Below, one piece after another: positions 6,422 through 16,682 of a stretch of 64,000 bases of DNA. The stretch comes from Sphingorhabdus lacus (GTDB lineage Bacteria; Pseudomonadota; Alphaproteobacteria; Sphingomonadales; Sphingomonadaceae): positions 3,206,001 through 3,270,000 of the forward strand of contig NZ_CP035733.1 of the NCBI RefSeq assembly GCF_009768975.1, in the 5' to 3' direction. Position numbers and translations under genes: made by a program. The notes under the pieces are model-generated. The model saw only the letters and a program-made list of their open reading frames with translations. It was not told the DNA's origin and searched no databases. Within the stretch, counting starts at the first letter, position 1, and every line of letters begins with the position of its first letter.

Positions 6422-7897
6422 TTACTTAGTCTTCGCCTTAGCCTTCTTCGCAGGCTTCGCTGCCTTCGCCACCTTCACCTCGCTGAAATCCGCGTCGCGC
6501 AGCGCTTCGAAGGAGCGTTGCAGCGCGGCGGCATAGGCCGACGGGTCGGGCATGATCGCGCGGTCGCTGGTGAAGGAAATGGCGATTTCCGGGCCATAGC
6601 TGTAGATCGTGTTGATCAGGCCCATGCCGTCGAACACCGGCCCCAGACCCATCATCCGCACCAGCTTTGCGCCTGCAAAATAGAGCGGGACGCGCGGGCC
6701 GGGGACGTTGGTGGCGACGCAGTTGAACGCGGGCGAGTGCAGGTTCGATATGCCGAGCCTTGTATATAGCCGCGCGCCCAGTCCGGCGAGTGCGGCGGGC
6801 ATGAACTGGCTATAATCGGTCAGCGTCCGCGCGCCGACGGCGTTGGTCATTGCCTTGCTGTTCTTCACTTCCTTATGGATATAGCGCAGCCGCTCCGCCG
6901 GATCGGCGATATGCGTGCCAAGCTGCACCATCATGGCGGAAACAAGGTTGCCGAGCGATTCCTTCTCGCCATCTGCCCGCACCGAAATGGGGGCCATCGC
7001 GGTCAGGCTGGGCTTGGGCAGGGCGTCGTGGCCCATCAGATATTCGCGCAAGGCCCCGCCGATGATGGCGAGGATCACGTCGTTGACGGTCGCGCCCTCG
7101 ATCCGGTCCTTGATCGCGCGGATATCGGCGAGCGAATAGACCACGCCGTCAAACACCCGGTGCGGGCCGACCTTGCCGTTGAAGATCGTCTGCGGCGCCA
7201 TGCGCGTGGATTTCAGCGAGACGTCACCGCCCGCAATTTCCTTGGTCAGCCGCGCAATGCCGGGCACGGTGTTGGCGACGGTTTTGGCGAATTTCACCGG
7301 CTGGGTCACCGAATTGAACCATGTCCGCATCAGCATTTCGGCAAGCTTCGGATCGCTCTCCGGCTTCCAGCTTGATGGCGCGGGTTCGGGCACTTCCTTG
7401 GGTTCCAGATCATGCACCGCCGCGCTCAGTTCCACGCCCGACATGCCGTCAATTGCGGCGTGGTGGACCTTGGATACGAGGGCAAAGCTGCCCTTGGGAA
7501 TGCCGGGGATATTGTCGAGCCCCTCGACTACGTTGAACTCCCAAAGCGGCTTGGTCAGGTCCATTCCCCGCGCATGCAGACGCGCGACCTGGATGCACAA
7601 TTGCCGCCAGTCCCCCGGTTGCGGCAGGGCGATGTGGCGGACATGATATTCGAGATCGAAATTCGCATCCTCGACCCAATAGGGATGGTCGAGGTCGAAC
7701 GGCACGCGCACCAGTTTCTGGCGGAAACTGCGTGCCTTGTCCAAGCGCCCTTCGATATGCCGCAAGATATCCTTGAAGCGGACGAACCCGCCGGGCGCCG
7801 TGGAAGGGTCATAAATCGCGACCGACCCGATGTGCATCGGCGTGTTCGGCGTATCCAGATAGACGAAACTCGCGTCTTGCCCGCTTAGTTGCTCCAT
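6422..7897 (-). CDS. wax ester synthase / diacylglycerol acyltransferase (WS/DGAT)
   Basis: A 491-aa bifunctional acyltransferase that esterifies fatty alcohols or diacylglycerol with acyl-CoA to make storage lipids. The catalytic HHxxxDG motif is HHAAIDG at 145-151, preceded by the conserved PLWE at 117-120. The N terminus MEQLSGQDASFVYLDTPN is the family's standard opening. The last 15 residues form a Lys/Ala-rich tail (AKPAKKAKAK), unusual in length and possibly membrane- or nucleic-acid-interacting. Single gene, convergent with an alpha/beta hydrolase. Confidence 0.9.
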   Translation of the reverse strand: MEQLSGQDASFVYLDTPNTPMHIGSVAIYDPSTAPGGFVRFKDILRHIEGRLDKARSFRQKLVRVPFDLDHPYWVEDANFDLEYHVRHIALPQPGDWRQLCIQVARLHARGMDLTKPLWEFNVVEGLDNIPGIPKGSFALVSKVHHAAIDGMSGVELSAAVHDLEPKEVPEPAPSSWKPESDPKLAEMLMRTWFNSVTQPVKFAKTVANTVPGIARLTKEIAGGDVSLKSTRMAPQTIFNGKVGPHRVFDGVVYSLADIRAIKDRIEGATVNDVILAIIGGALREYLMGHDALPKPSLTAMAPISVRADGEKESLGNLVSAMMVQLGTHIADPAERLRYIHKEVKNSKAMTNAVGARTLTDYSQFMPAALAGLGARLYTRLGISNLHSPAFNCVATNVPGPRVPLYFAGAKLVRMMGLGPVFDGMGLINTIYSYGPEIAISFTSDRAIMPDPSAYAAALQRSFEALRDADFSEVKVAKAAKPAKKAKAKTK

Positions 7898-7956
7898 AGC
7901 CCTCTCCTGCCTTATTTTGCAGGGAAGCTATCGCGATTTTAACGGGAAGGCGAGTC

Positions 7957-8883
7957 CTAAGCTTTGCGCGTTTGCATGGCGACGACGAGCCCGATCATCG
8001 CCAGCGCCGCGCCTGAAATGGCGAGCAGCGACCATTCATATCCTTCAAGAGCGGTCGAGATCAGCATCGCGATCACCGGAATCAGCACGCCGGTATAGGC
8101 GGCCTTGCCGGGGCCGATGTCGCGGATCAGGCGGAAATAGAAGGGGAAGGTGAGAACGGTTCCGACTATGCCGAGATAAAGCACGCCACCCAGATAGGCC
8201 GGGCGCGGGTCGATGACCGGCGGGCCGGCAACGACAAACGCGATGATGGCGTTGATGATTGCGCCGCAGAGCATCGACCAGGCCAATATTGTCACAGTGG
8301 GAAAACGGGCGATGCGGGGCGTCACCTGCAGCACATTGGAAATGGAGGCAAAGAACACGGCCGCGATGGTGAAGGACAGTCCGATGAGCACCTCCGTTCC
8401 GCCGACCGGTGCAACGCGATATTCGCGCAGCATCAGCAAGCCGACACCGGTGGTGGCAATGGCAGACCCGATGATGAACGGCCGTCCGATTGGACGCCCC
8501 AGCCACCATTTGCCGAGGATTGCGTTGGGGATGATCAGCAACGCGAAGATCACGGCGACCAGCCCTGAGGTAATGTGATGTTCCGCCAGATAGACGAAGT
8601 TGAAATTCAGCGAAAACTGGACCAGCCCCAGAAAAGCGGCCCAGCCCAGAAACTCCCGGTCAATCCGAAGCGGCTGGCGCATCACCAGCGCCAGAAGGAA
8701 CATACCGATGGAGGCCACGGTGAAGCGGTAGGTGACCGACCAGCTGGAAGGGACGACGCTCAATTGGTCGCGGATCACGAACCAGGTCGACCCCCAGATC
8801 ACCGACACGAACAAAAACGGGATCAGGACGCGCGGCGTCAGCAGCCCGGGTTCGGCAATGGGTTCAGGGTCGGACCGGCTCAC
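7957..8883 (-). CDS. EamA/DMT-family transporter
   Basis: A 308-aa protein with ten predicted transmembrane helices in two EamA repeats; the first has SVIWGSTWFVIRD, the second begins around IGLSFTIAAVFFASISN. The start is taken as GTG at 8883 because it overlaps the stop of the upstream aldolase gene (GTGA), making a coupled pair; a longer frame upstream lies wholly inside the aldolase coding sequence. Such transporters export amino acids or metabolites, and coupling with threonine aldolase hints at an amino-acid substrate, which is inference only. Confidence 0.82.
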   Translation of the reverse strand: MSRSDPEPIAEPGLLTPRVLIPFLFVSVIWGSTWFVIRDQLSVVPSSWSVTYRFTVASIGMFLLALVMRQPLRIDREFLGWAAFLGLVQFSLNFNFVYLAEHHITSGLVAVIFALLIIPNAILGKWWLGRPIGRPFIIGSAIATTGVGLLMLREYRVAPVGGTEVLIGLSFTIAAVFFASISNVLQVTPRIARFPTVTILAWSMLCGAIINAIIAFVVAGPPVIDPRPAYLGGVLYLGIVGTVLTFPFYFRLIRDIGPGKAAYTGVLIPVIAMLISTALEGYEWSLLAISGAALAMIGLVVAMQTRKA

Positions 8884-9881
8884 AGCGCGGCAATCGCGCG
8901 GGCGAGCGGTGCGACATCGTCTTCCGTGTGGTGCCAACTGGTAACCAGACGCGCCGCACCTTCGCCCCAGTCGTAAAAGTCAAAGCCCTGCGCGCGCAGG
9001 CTGGCGGCTTCGGCGGCGGTCAGGCGGACGAAAATCTCGTTGGCTTCGACCGGATAGAGCAGACGGCCTTGCGCCGCCCCGGCAATAATCGCCGCCGCCG
9101 CATTGGCCGCACGGGCGTTGGCCAGCCACAAATCATCGTCCAGCATCGCCAGCAACTGCACCGCCAGAAACCGTCCCTTGGATTGCAGATGACCGGCACG
9201 CTTGCGGCGATAGCGCGCGGCGTCCGCATGGGCGGGGTCGAAATAGACCAGTGCTTCCGCACCCATGCCGCCATTTTTGGCAAAGCCGAAACTCAGCACA
9301 TCGACGCCTGCACGAACGGTGACGTCGGCGGGATGGCAGCCAAGCGACGCCACCGCGTTACCGAAACGCGCGCCGTCCATATGGAAACCGATATGGCGTG
9401 TCCGGCACAGTTCGCCCAACGCCGCCACTTCGGCAGGGCGGTAGGTCAGCCCATATTCAGTGGCGTTGGTCACCGACAGCGCCGCGGCCTGAACCTGATG
9501 CACATCGTTGCCGATCGTCCCCAGCAAATCGCCAACGGCCTGCGGCGTAACCTTCGCGCCATCGCCGTCGACCAGCATCAGCTTTGCGCCGCCCGTATAA
9601 AATCCGGGCGCGCCGCATTCATCGACCTCGATATGCGCTTCGTGGTGGCAAATAATGCCCTGATGCGGTTGGCACAGCGAGGTGAGTGCAAGGCAATTGG
9701 CGGCGGTGCCGGTGGCCACCCACAGCACGGCTACATCACAGCCGAACGTCTCGGAAAAACGGGCATCCAACTGCGCGCTCCAACGGTCGCCATCATAGGC
9801 GGTATCAATCTGGTTCGCATCGGCGATGGCCTGCATCACCTTGGGGTGAACGGGGGCCGCATTGTCAGAGAAAAAACGCAT
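8880..9881 (-). CDS. L-threonine aldolase-like PLP enzyme
   Basis: A 333-aa fold-type I PLP enzyme of the beta-eliminating lyase/threonine aldolase family, cleaving threonine (or a related beta-hydroxy amino acid) to glycine and an aldehyde. Visible features: RFFSDN at the start, HHEAHIEVDE around 79-88, GFHMDGARFGNA (Asp169, the PLP-pyridine ligand) and SFGFAKNGGMGAEA with the Schiff-base Lys at 202. ATG 9881 gives the family's usual N terminus; the frame extends further upstream but into a repeat element. Divergent from tamA. Confidence 0.85.
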   Translation of the reverse strand: MRFFSDNAAPVHPKVMQAIADANQIDTAYDGDRWSAQLDARFSETFGCDVAVLWVATGTAANCLALTSLCQPHQGIICHHEAHIEVDECGAPGFYTGGAKLMLVDGDGAKVTPQAVGDLLGTIGNDVHQVQAAALSVTNATEYGLTYRPAEVAALGELCRTRHIGFHMDGARFGNAVASLGCHPADVTVRAGVDVLSFGFAKNGGMGAEALVYFDPAHADAARYRRKRAGHLQSKGRFLAVQLLAMLDDDLWLANARAANAAAAIIAGAAQGRLLYPVEANEIFVRLTAAEAASLRAQGFDFYDWGEGAARLVTSWHHTEDDVAPLARAIAAL

Positions 9882-9950
9882 GTTTTGCGCAAGAAAGGAA
9901 ATGCGCACCGGCGTCAAGCGGTTAGCGTTGGGGAAGGGGTTGATGCGCGT

Positions 9951-10117
9951 TCCCCCTCTCCCCTTTAGGGGAGAGGTACGCAGTCTTATGGCTTTAGCCA
10001 TTAGACGGAGTGGAGAGGGGGAGGTCGCGCACGAACCTCACCGTCGGAGCCCCTCTCCAACTTCGCCTAGGCCTTACGGCCAAGGCTCCGTATCCTCTCC
10101 CCTGAAGGGGAGAGGGG
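9951..10117 (-). repeat. modular palindromic element R1 (~167 bp)
   Basis: Two half-units in inverted orientation around a ~30-bp centre. Each half is a CTCTCCCC/GGGGAGAG palindrome, then a variable hairpin arm, then TGGAGAGGGG. One arm is GTCT-T-ATGGC-TTTA-GCCAT-T-AGAC; the other, on the opposite strand, is GCCT-T-GGCC-GTAA-GGCC-T-AGGC. It is inverted relative to R2 at 16862-17024, and the two bracket the tam operon. It lies in the divergent spacer between threonine aldolase and tamA. Confidence 0.85.
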
Positions 10118-10278
10118 AAGGTGCGTTTGGAGACTGCCCCCATCACTTACAACCCCTCCATCCGCCGCAATCCGCATCGCCCGGCATCCTTCGCGGTTGC
10201 ATCTCTTTTTTGCCAAGCTATCGGAAGCACAGGGAGCCTTTTTTGATTTCGTGCGTTTGGGTGGCTGGAGATGCGTTT

Positions 10279-12519
10279 TTGATCCGATCCATTGCTCTAT
10301 TGCATCTCGCTTTTGCGACGGCCCCCGTGCTTGCCCAGAATCCGGCCGGCGCGGCTGAAACTGTGCCTGTGCCGGTTCCACCGGCGCCTGAAGAGTCCGG
10401 CAAGCCCATCATCAGCGACGAAGAATTTGACGCCGCGATTCCCAGCCTTGACGACAAGCCGCTGGAATCGGTGGAGGAATGGCAGCGCGAGCAGGACGCC
10501 CGCGATGAAACGGGCGCGAGCGAAGATGTCCGGCAGCAGACCCGGCAAACCGCAGAGGAAGCCGCAAATCCGGCCTTGCGCGACGGCGACGCGGTCGAAA
10601 TTCTGAGCGATCCGCCGGTCGTCGACCCTCTGTTGGATGAACCGCTGCCATCGATCGATGTGTTCGACGCCGAACCGCCGCCGCAACCCACCGAAGCGGC
10701 GGAAAATGAAAACAACCAGTCGGTCCGCTATGTGGTCAAGATCAACGGACTGGATCCGGAAGCAAGCGCCGACATTGCGGTCGACGCCGACGGAAATATC
10801 TATCGCACCAGTCTGCGCCGCTTTTACGATCTGTCCGCGCTGGGTAGAAATGGCGGGCGTGCCGATACCCGCGCCGTGGTCAGCCAGCGCGCGCGGGCCG
10901 ACCGGCAGTTGCTGCTCGATATCCTGACCAGCGAAGGTTTTTACGATGCCACCGTGCGCGTGGCGACCGAGCGGACCAATGCGGCGGCAGCGGAAGGCAA
11001 TGGGCCTTCTGCGGCAGAGCCACTGAATGTCACCCTGAATGTTGTTCCCGGTCGGCGTTATTATCTGGGCGAAATCCGTTTCGAAACGAAAACGGTCGAG
11101 CCTGCGGACCTGATCACCAGCAATTTCGTGCCCAAAAGCGGCGATCCCATTGTTGCCGACACGATCCTGGCCGCCGAAGCCAATATTTCGATCAAGCTGC
11201 CTGAAAATGGCTATCCCTTCGCAACCGTCGGACAGCGCGACATATTGCTCGATAGCGAAAACGGGCTCGGGGATTATACCCTGCCGGTCGATCCCGGTGC
11301 GCGCAGCGTGTTTGGGCAGATCAAGAGCGAGGGCACCGAAGCCTTTGACGCCGAACATGTCGCCATATTACGGCGCTTCAAGACAGGCGATCTGTACGAC
11401 AGCCGCAAGGTCGATGATCTGCGTGCTGCACTGGTTGCCACCGGATTGCTCTCGACCGTGTCGGTCGAACCTGTGCCCGGCGAAGGGACGGCTCCTGACG
11501 GCACGCCCTATGCGGATTTGCTTGTCCGGCAAGAGGCGGGGCCTGCACGCACCCTTGCGATCAGTGCCGGTTATGGCACCGGCCAGGGCCCTCGGGTCGA
11601 AGGAAGCTGGACCCATCGGAATCTGTTCCCACCCGAAGGGTCGCTGACCGCGGCAGGGGCACTGGGCACGCGGGAACAGGCGGCAAGCGTTGCCTTTTCG
11701 CGCGCTAATGCCGGACGACGCGACCGCACCTTTGAAATGTCCTTGTCGGCGTTGCACAGCAATTATGACGCGTTTGAAGCCTATACCGGACGGATCGCTG
11801 CCTTTTACAGCTATGCCTCGACACCGATCTGGCAGAAGAAATTTACTTGGTCGGCGGGTCTCGAAATTTTGGCCACATCGGAAGACCAGTTTGACGTGGC
11901 GCGCGGCCTTCGCGACCGGCGCATCTATTATGTCGCGGCGCTGCCGGGGCAGGTCGGTTTTGACCGCTCGGACGATTTGCTGAACCCGACCAAAGGCTAT
12001 CGCCTGAATTTGCGGCTGTCCCCCGAAGCATCGCTGGGTGGCGGAAAGCGGATTTACGCCCGCGCCATTCTCGACGGGTCCTATTATTATTCGCCGACCG
12101 ACAGCCTTGTATTGGCCGCGCGCGGGCGCGTCGGTACGATCAGCGGAACCGGACGCGATGATCTGGCACCCTCGCGGCGTTTCTATGGCGGTGGCGGCGG
12201 GTCGGTGCGTGGCTTTGGCTATCAGCAATTGGGACCGAAGGACTTGAACGGCGACCCCATTGGCGGGCGCAGCATGAACGAAGCCGCGCTGGAGGCACGC
12301 TACCGCTTTGGCAATTTCGGTGTCGCGGGCTTTGTCGACGCCGGGCAGGTTTATGAAAGCAGCATTCCCAAATTTGACGACTGGCGCTTCGGCCTTGGCA
12401 TTGGCGGGCGCTTCTACACCAATTTCGGACCGGTCCGGCTGGATCTGGCGACACCGCTGAACCGGAAACAGGGCGAGTCCAAGATCAGCGTCTATGTCTC
12501 GATCGGACAGGCGTTTTGA
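10279..12519 (+). CDS. tamA: TamA-like BamA/Omp85 outer membrane protein
   Basis: A 746-aa outer-membrane protein of the translocation and assembly module, which with TamB moves proteins and phospholipids to the outer membrane. TTG 10279 is preferred: GGAG sits 9 nt upstream and the resulting N terminus (MIRSIALLHLAFA...VLAQ) is a signal peptide; longer frames would run from within the repeat R1. Residues ~20-145 are a Pro/Glu-rich acidic linker, then POTRA repeats, then a 16-strand-type barrel from about residue 400 with GGGGSVRGFGYQQLGP (the conserved RGF lid-lock loop) and a terminal Phe (VSIGQAF). tamB follows with a TTGA overlap. Confidence 0.88.
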   Translation: MIRSIALLHLAFATAPVLAQNPAGAAETVPVPVPPAPEESGKPIISDEEFDAAIPSLDDKPLESVEEWQREQDARDETGASEDVRQQTRQTAEEAANPALRDGDAVEILSDPPVVDPLLDEPLPSIDVFDAEPPPQPTEAAENENNQSVRYVVKINGLDPEASADIAVDADGNIYRTSLRRFYDLSALGRNGGRADTRAVVSQRARADRQLLLDILTSEGFYDATVRVATERTNAAAAEGNGPSAAEPLNVTLNVVPGRRYYLGEIRFETKTVEPADLITSNFVPKSGDPIVADTILAAEANISIKLPENGYPFATVGQRDILLDSENGLGDYTLPVDPGARSVFGQIKSEGTEAFDAEHVAILRRFKTGDLYDSRKVDDLRAALVATGLLSTVSVEPVPGEGTAPDGTPYADLLVRQEAGPARTLAISAGYGTGQGPRVEGSWTHRNLFPPEGSLTAAGALGTREQAASVAFSRANAGRRDRTFEMSLSALHSNYDAFEAYTGRIAAFYSYASTPIWQKKFTWSAGLEILATSEDQFDVARGLRDRRIYYVAALPGQVGFDRSDDLLNPTKGYRLNLRLSPEASLGGGKRIYARAILDGSYYYSPTDSLVLAARGRVGTISGTGRDDLAPSRRFYGGGGGSVRGFGYQQLGPKDLNGDPIGGRSMNEAALEARYRFGNFGVAGFVDAGQVYESSIPKFDDWRFGLGIGGRFYTNFGPVRLDLATPLNRKQGESKISVYVSIGQAF

Positions 12520-15500
12520 CGCTCGGCAGGCGCCTTGCCATAGGGGCAGCCGCCCTGTTGGGCGTGCTGCTGGCCGTGCTCTTTGGCGCTTATGTCTGGC
12601 TGGATACGCAGTCAGGCCGTGCTTTCGTCGCGCGGCAGGTGGCTGGCGTTGCGCTTGAAAACGGGTTGAACATCCGGATCGGGAAGATTGACGGATCTAT
12701 TTATGGCGGCGCGGTGCTGCGCGATGTGCAATTTCGCGACCCCAAGGGTGCCTTTGCGCGGTCCCCCGAAATTCGGCTCGACTGGCATCCCTTCGCCTAT
12801 CTGACGGGCGTCGTTGATGTCGATGCGCTGACCGCGCGCGAACTGAATGTGGCGCGGATGCCGGCGTTCAATGTCGTGCCCGACCGGGGCGATCCGTTGC
12901 TGCCCGATCTCGATATCCGGATCGACAGGTTGCGGGTGGACCGCATTGTTTTTGCCAAGACCATTACCGGCGAAGAACAGGTCGCGACCTTTGACGGCAA
13001 GGCGCGGATTGCCGACCGGCGTGCGGTGGTCGAGGCGACCGCAGGATCGGCGCAGGGCGACAGACTGGCACTCAAGCTGGATGCCGTGCCGGACGACAAC
13101 CGCTTTGATGTCGATCTGAAAATTGATGCCCCTGCCAAGGGTCTGGTTGCCGGACTGATGGGGCGCGAGGTGCCGGTGCAGGCCGCGCTGCAAGGGCGCG
13201 GAAGCTGGCAGAAATGGGATGGCCGCCTGACCGCCAGCATGGGCGCGGAACAGGTGGCGGATGTTGCATTGACCGCGCGGGACGGGACCTTCACGGCCAA
13301 GGGCGAAACGGCCCCCGCCAAGGTGATGGCGGACAGCCTGATCGTGCGCGGGTTGTCGCCCGTTGCCCTGGTCGATCTGTCGGCCTCCTTCGACCAGCGT
13401 GTTGCGGATATCAAAGGCAGCGTGCGCTCGTCCTCCGCCGTGCTGGGTGCCAGCGGGCTGGTGGATCTGGGGCAGGGGGCGTTTGACGATCTGGCGCTGG
13501 ATATCCAGCTGCTGCGTCCCGCGATTATCGGCAGCAATGTCAGCGGCACCAATGTGCGGGGGAAAGCCCTGCTGAACGGGGCCTTTGCCGCGCCGACGGT
13601 GGCCTATTCGGCCACGGCGACACGGCTCGCCTTCGACCGGACGACCTTCGAAGATGTGCGCGTCACCGGCGAGGCGCAGGGCAGCGAAGACCGGTTCCTC
13701 ATCCCGGTCAATGCCGTTGCGCGGCGCGTGACGGGCATCAACCAGATTGCGGGCGGGCTGCTGACCAATGTCAAAATGAATGGCGACATCGCCATCGCCA
13801 ACGGCCGCCTGCTGTCCGACAATATGAAAATCCGGTCCGACCGGATCAATGCGACCGCGCTGATCGTTGGGGACATAGGCAAGGGTTTCTACACCGGCGC
13901 GCTGAACGGCAAGGTGGACGGGTTTGAAGTGAGCTCGGTCGGGCTGTTCAATGTGGTCGCCGATGTCGATCTCGAAACCACCTTGGGGCGCGGCTATGCG
14001 CTGGTCGGCACGGTCAAGGCGCGGTCGACCAAATTGTTCAGCTCCGGCGTGCAGAAATTCCTTGGCGGGCAGATGTTCGTCAATGCGGGCATCCGCTACG
14101 GCACTGACGGCGTGCTGCGCATCACACGGGCAAGCGTGGTCGCGCCGCAATTCCGGTTGAACAGCGGCAACGGGACCTATGTGACCGAGGGTGGCCGCGT
14201 TGTGTTCAACGGTGCGGGCTATTCCAACCAATATGGTCCTGTGGCGGTGCAACTGACCGGCACATTCGAGCGCCCCGTCGCCCGCGTCACCGCGTCGCGA
14301 CCGGGCTTTGGCGTTGGCCTGTCCAATGTGGTCGGGCTGGTGACCCGCAGTGCGAAAGGCTATGCTATCACGCTGACCGGCGCGACCGACTATGGGCCGA
14401 TCAGCGGGGATATCGACGTGCTGTCGGGCGACGGACCGCTCACCATCGACATATTGCGCGGCGACTTTGCCGGGATCGGCCTGACCGGCCGGGTGCAGCA
14501 GGCGGCCTCTGGTCCGTTCCTGGGGACGCTGAACGGTGCGGGCGCAGGCTTTGACGGCACCATCGCGCTGTCGGCTGAGGGCCAGTACCAGCGCGCGGTC
14601 GTCGATGCGGTCGCGAACAATGCCAAGCTGACCGGCGGGGAGCAGACGCTCGCTATCGGGCGCGGCATCGTGAAGGCCGACATCATACTCTACGACAGCC
14701 CGCAGATCGTCGCCGATGTGCAGGTCCAAAATGCGTTGCTCAACGATATAGAACTGGCCGCGGCGCGGGCGAAGGTCGACTATCGCGGCGGTACCGGCAC
14801 CGCCAAGATCCTCGCCGAAGGACGCAGCCAGGTGCCCTTCCGCATCGCCGCCAACGCCGACCTGACGCCCGAACTATGGCGCATCGCGGCGAAGGGCCGG
14901 GCCAACAGCATCGATTTTTCGACCGAAGGCCCCTTACGCATCGTTCCCAAGGGCGATGAATATGAAATCAAGCTGTCCACCATCCGCGTCGCCAACGGCA
15001 CGGTAAAGCTTGCCGGTAGCTATGGCGACGGGCTGGAACTGCAATCGCGGCTCGAAAATGTGAATATCGCGGTCATCAATCCCTTCCTGCCGGGCCTCGG
15101 TATCCGGGGCCGCGCGACGGGCAGCATCGATTGGTCGCAAGCCTCCCTTACCGCCTTCCCCCGCGCCGATGCGCGGCTGGAGATCAAGCGCTTTGTCCGC
15201 ACCAATTTGGGATCACGGTCGCAGCCGGTGGACATCAGCCTTGTCGGCCGCCTGCTGCCCGATGGCGGCAACGCCCGCGCGATCATCCGCCGTCTGGGCG
15301 CAGCTGTCGGCCGCATGCAGATCGACCTCACCCCCTTGCCGCCGGGCAATGCCAGCTGGACCGAGCGCCTGCTCGCCGCGCCGTTGTCGGGCGGCATTCG
15401 CTATAATGGCCCCGCCGACACGCTCTTCTCGCTCGCCGCGTTGGCGGACCAGAGCCTTGAGGGCAATATCGGCGTGGCAGCGGATTTCTCCGGCCGCGTG

Positions 15501-16682
15501 CAGACCCCGCGCCTGACCGGCGTCGTGCGCGCCAACGACCTGATTTACGAAAATGACGTCTACGGCACGCGCCTTACCAAGCTGCGCGTGCGCGGGCTGT
15601 TCACCAACGACCAGCTGGAGGTGACCGAACTGTCCGCCGTGGCGGGCAAGGGGACCGTCACCGGCAAGGGCTTTGTCAATCTCAGCTCCGAAAAGGGCTT
15701 CCCGCTGCAACTCGACCTCGACCTCAACCAGGCCCGCGTCGCGCGCAGCGAGCTGATCTCCACCACCGCCACGGGGCAGATCAGCGTCACCAATACTCCT
15801 GACGGTGACGCGCTGATCAGCGGGACGTTGCGTCTGCCCGAAACCCGTTTCAAGATCATCCGCCAGGGCGCAGCCTCGGTCGCCACCCTGACCGGTGTGC
15901 GGCGCAAGGCGGCATCGGGCCGTCCGCGTGTGTCGGGCGATGCCGACCCGATCAGCACGCTGCCCAGCAACTGGAAACTCGACATCAAACTGACCGCACC
16001 GGATGAACTTTATGTCAGCGGCATGGGGCTGGAGTCCGAATGGGGCGCCAACCTGCGCGTCACCGGCACCAGCAACGCGCCGCGCATGTCGGGCGAGATG
16101 GAACTGGTGCGCGGCACACTTGGCTTTGCCGGACGCTCGTTCGAACTGGAAAATGGCCGGATCAGCTTCAACGGCGGCCCCGCCACCAACCCGTCCATCC
16201 GCATCGCGGCGGCCAGCGAGGTCGACGGCACAACGGTGCGCGTCAATATTCGCGGCACCGGCCAGAACCCCGATATCAGCTTCAGCTCCACCCCTGCCTT
16301 GCCGCAGGACGAGATCATGGCGCGCATCCTGTTCGGCAACTCGATCGGCGAATTGAGCGCGATACAGGCGGTGCAGCTTGCCGCATCGCTCAACAATTTG
16401 CGCGGCGGATCGGGCGGGCTCAATCCGCTCAGCGTGCTGCAATCGGCCACCGGCCTCAACCGCCTGCGCATATTGGGCGCGGATCAGGCGACTGGCCGCG
16501 AAATGGCCGTGGCGTTCGGCCAATATATCACCAACGATGTCTATGTCGAAATCGTCACCGATGCGCGGGGCTATACCGCAACACAGCTGGAGATCAGCCT
16601 GACGCCTGCGCTTTCGGTGTTGAGCCAGATCGGCACCACCGGTACATCCAACGTCAACGTCCGCTACAAAAAGGATTATTGA
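12516..16682 (+). CDS. tamB: TamB translocation/assembly module (DUF490)
   Basis: A 1388-aa AsmA/TamB-superfamily protein: one N-terminal membrane helix (residues 5-26), a very long beta-taco/beta-helix region, and a C-terminal DUF490 domain (about 1050-1388) ending VNVRYKKDY. It spans the periplasm and works with TamA, transporting lipids or assembling barrels. The TTG start overlaps the tamA stop, so the two are coupled; an ATG for the small lipoprotein overlaps its own TGA. The large size matches alphaproteobacterial TamB. Confidence 0.9.
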   Translation: MTLGRRLAIGAAALLGVLLAVLFGAYVWLDTQSGRAFVARQVAGVALENGLNIRIGKIDGSIYGGAVLRDVQFRDPKGAFARSPEIRLDWHPFAYLTGVVDVDALTARELNVARMPAFNVVPDRGDPLLPDLDIRIDRLRVDRIVFAKTITGEEQVATFDGKARIADRRAVVEATAGSAQGDRLALKLDAVPDDNRFDVDLKIDAPAKGLVAGLMGREVPVQAALQGRGSWQKWDGRLTASMGAEQVADVALTARDGTFTAKGETAPAKVMADSLIVRGLSPVALVDLSASFDQRVADIKGSVRSSSAVLGASGLVDLGQGAFDDLALDIQLLRPAIIGSNVSGTNVRGKALLNGAFAAPTVAYSATATRLAFDRTTFEDVRVTGEAQGSEDRFLIPVNAVARRVTGINQIAGGLLTNVKMNGDIAIANGRLLSDNMKIRSDRINATALIVGDIGKGFYTGALNGKVDGFEVSSVGLFNVVADVDLETTLGRGYALVGTVKARSTKLFSSGVQKFLGGQMFVNAGIRYGTDGVLRITRASVVAPQFRLNSGNGTYVTEGGRVVFNGAGYSNQYGPVAVQLTGTFERPVARVTASRPGFGVGLSNVVGLVTRSAKGYAITLTGATDYGPISGDIDVLSGDGPLTIDILRGDFAGIGLTGRVQQAASGPFLGTLNGAGAGFDGTIALSAEGQYQRAVVDAVANNAKLTGGEQTLAIGRGIVKADIILYDSPQIVADVQVQNALLNDIELAAARAKVDYRGGTGTAKILAEGRSQVPFRIAANADLTPELWRIAAKGRANSIDFSTEGPLRIVPKGDEYEIKLSTIRVANGTVKLAGSYGDGLELQSRLENVNIAVINPFLPGLGIRGRATGSIDWSQASLTAFPRADARLEIKRFVRTNLGSRSQPVDISLVGRLLPDGGNARAIIRRLGAAVGRMQIDLTPLPPGNASWTERLLAAPLSGGIRYNGPADTLFSLAALADQSLEGNIGVAADFSGRVQTPRLTGVVRANDLIYENDVYGTRLTKLRVRGLFTNDQLEVTELSAVAGKGTVTGKGFVNLSSEKGFPLQLDLDLNQARVARSELISTTATGQISVTNTPDGDALISGTLRLPETRFKIIRQGAASVATLTGVRRKAASGRPRVSGDADPISTLPSNWKLDIKLTAPDELYVSGMGLESEWGANLRVTGTSNAPRMSGEMELVRGTLGFAGRSFELENGRISFNGGPATNPSIRIAAASEVDGTTVRVNIRGTGQNPDISFSSTPALPQDEIMARILFGNSIGELSAIQAVQLAASLNNLRGGSGGLNPLSVLQSATGLNRLRILGADQATGREMAVAFGQYITNDVYVEIVTDARGYTATQLEISLTPALSVLSQIGTTGTSNVNVRYKKDY

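Noticed and set aside
12612-14729. 705-codon open frame on the minus strand
   Set aside because: Shadow of tamB; no signal or family features.
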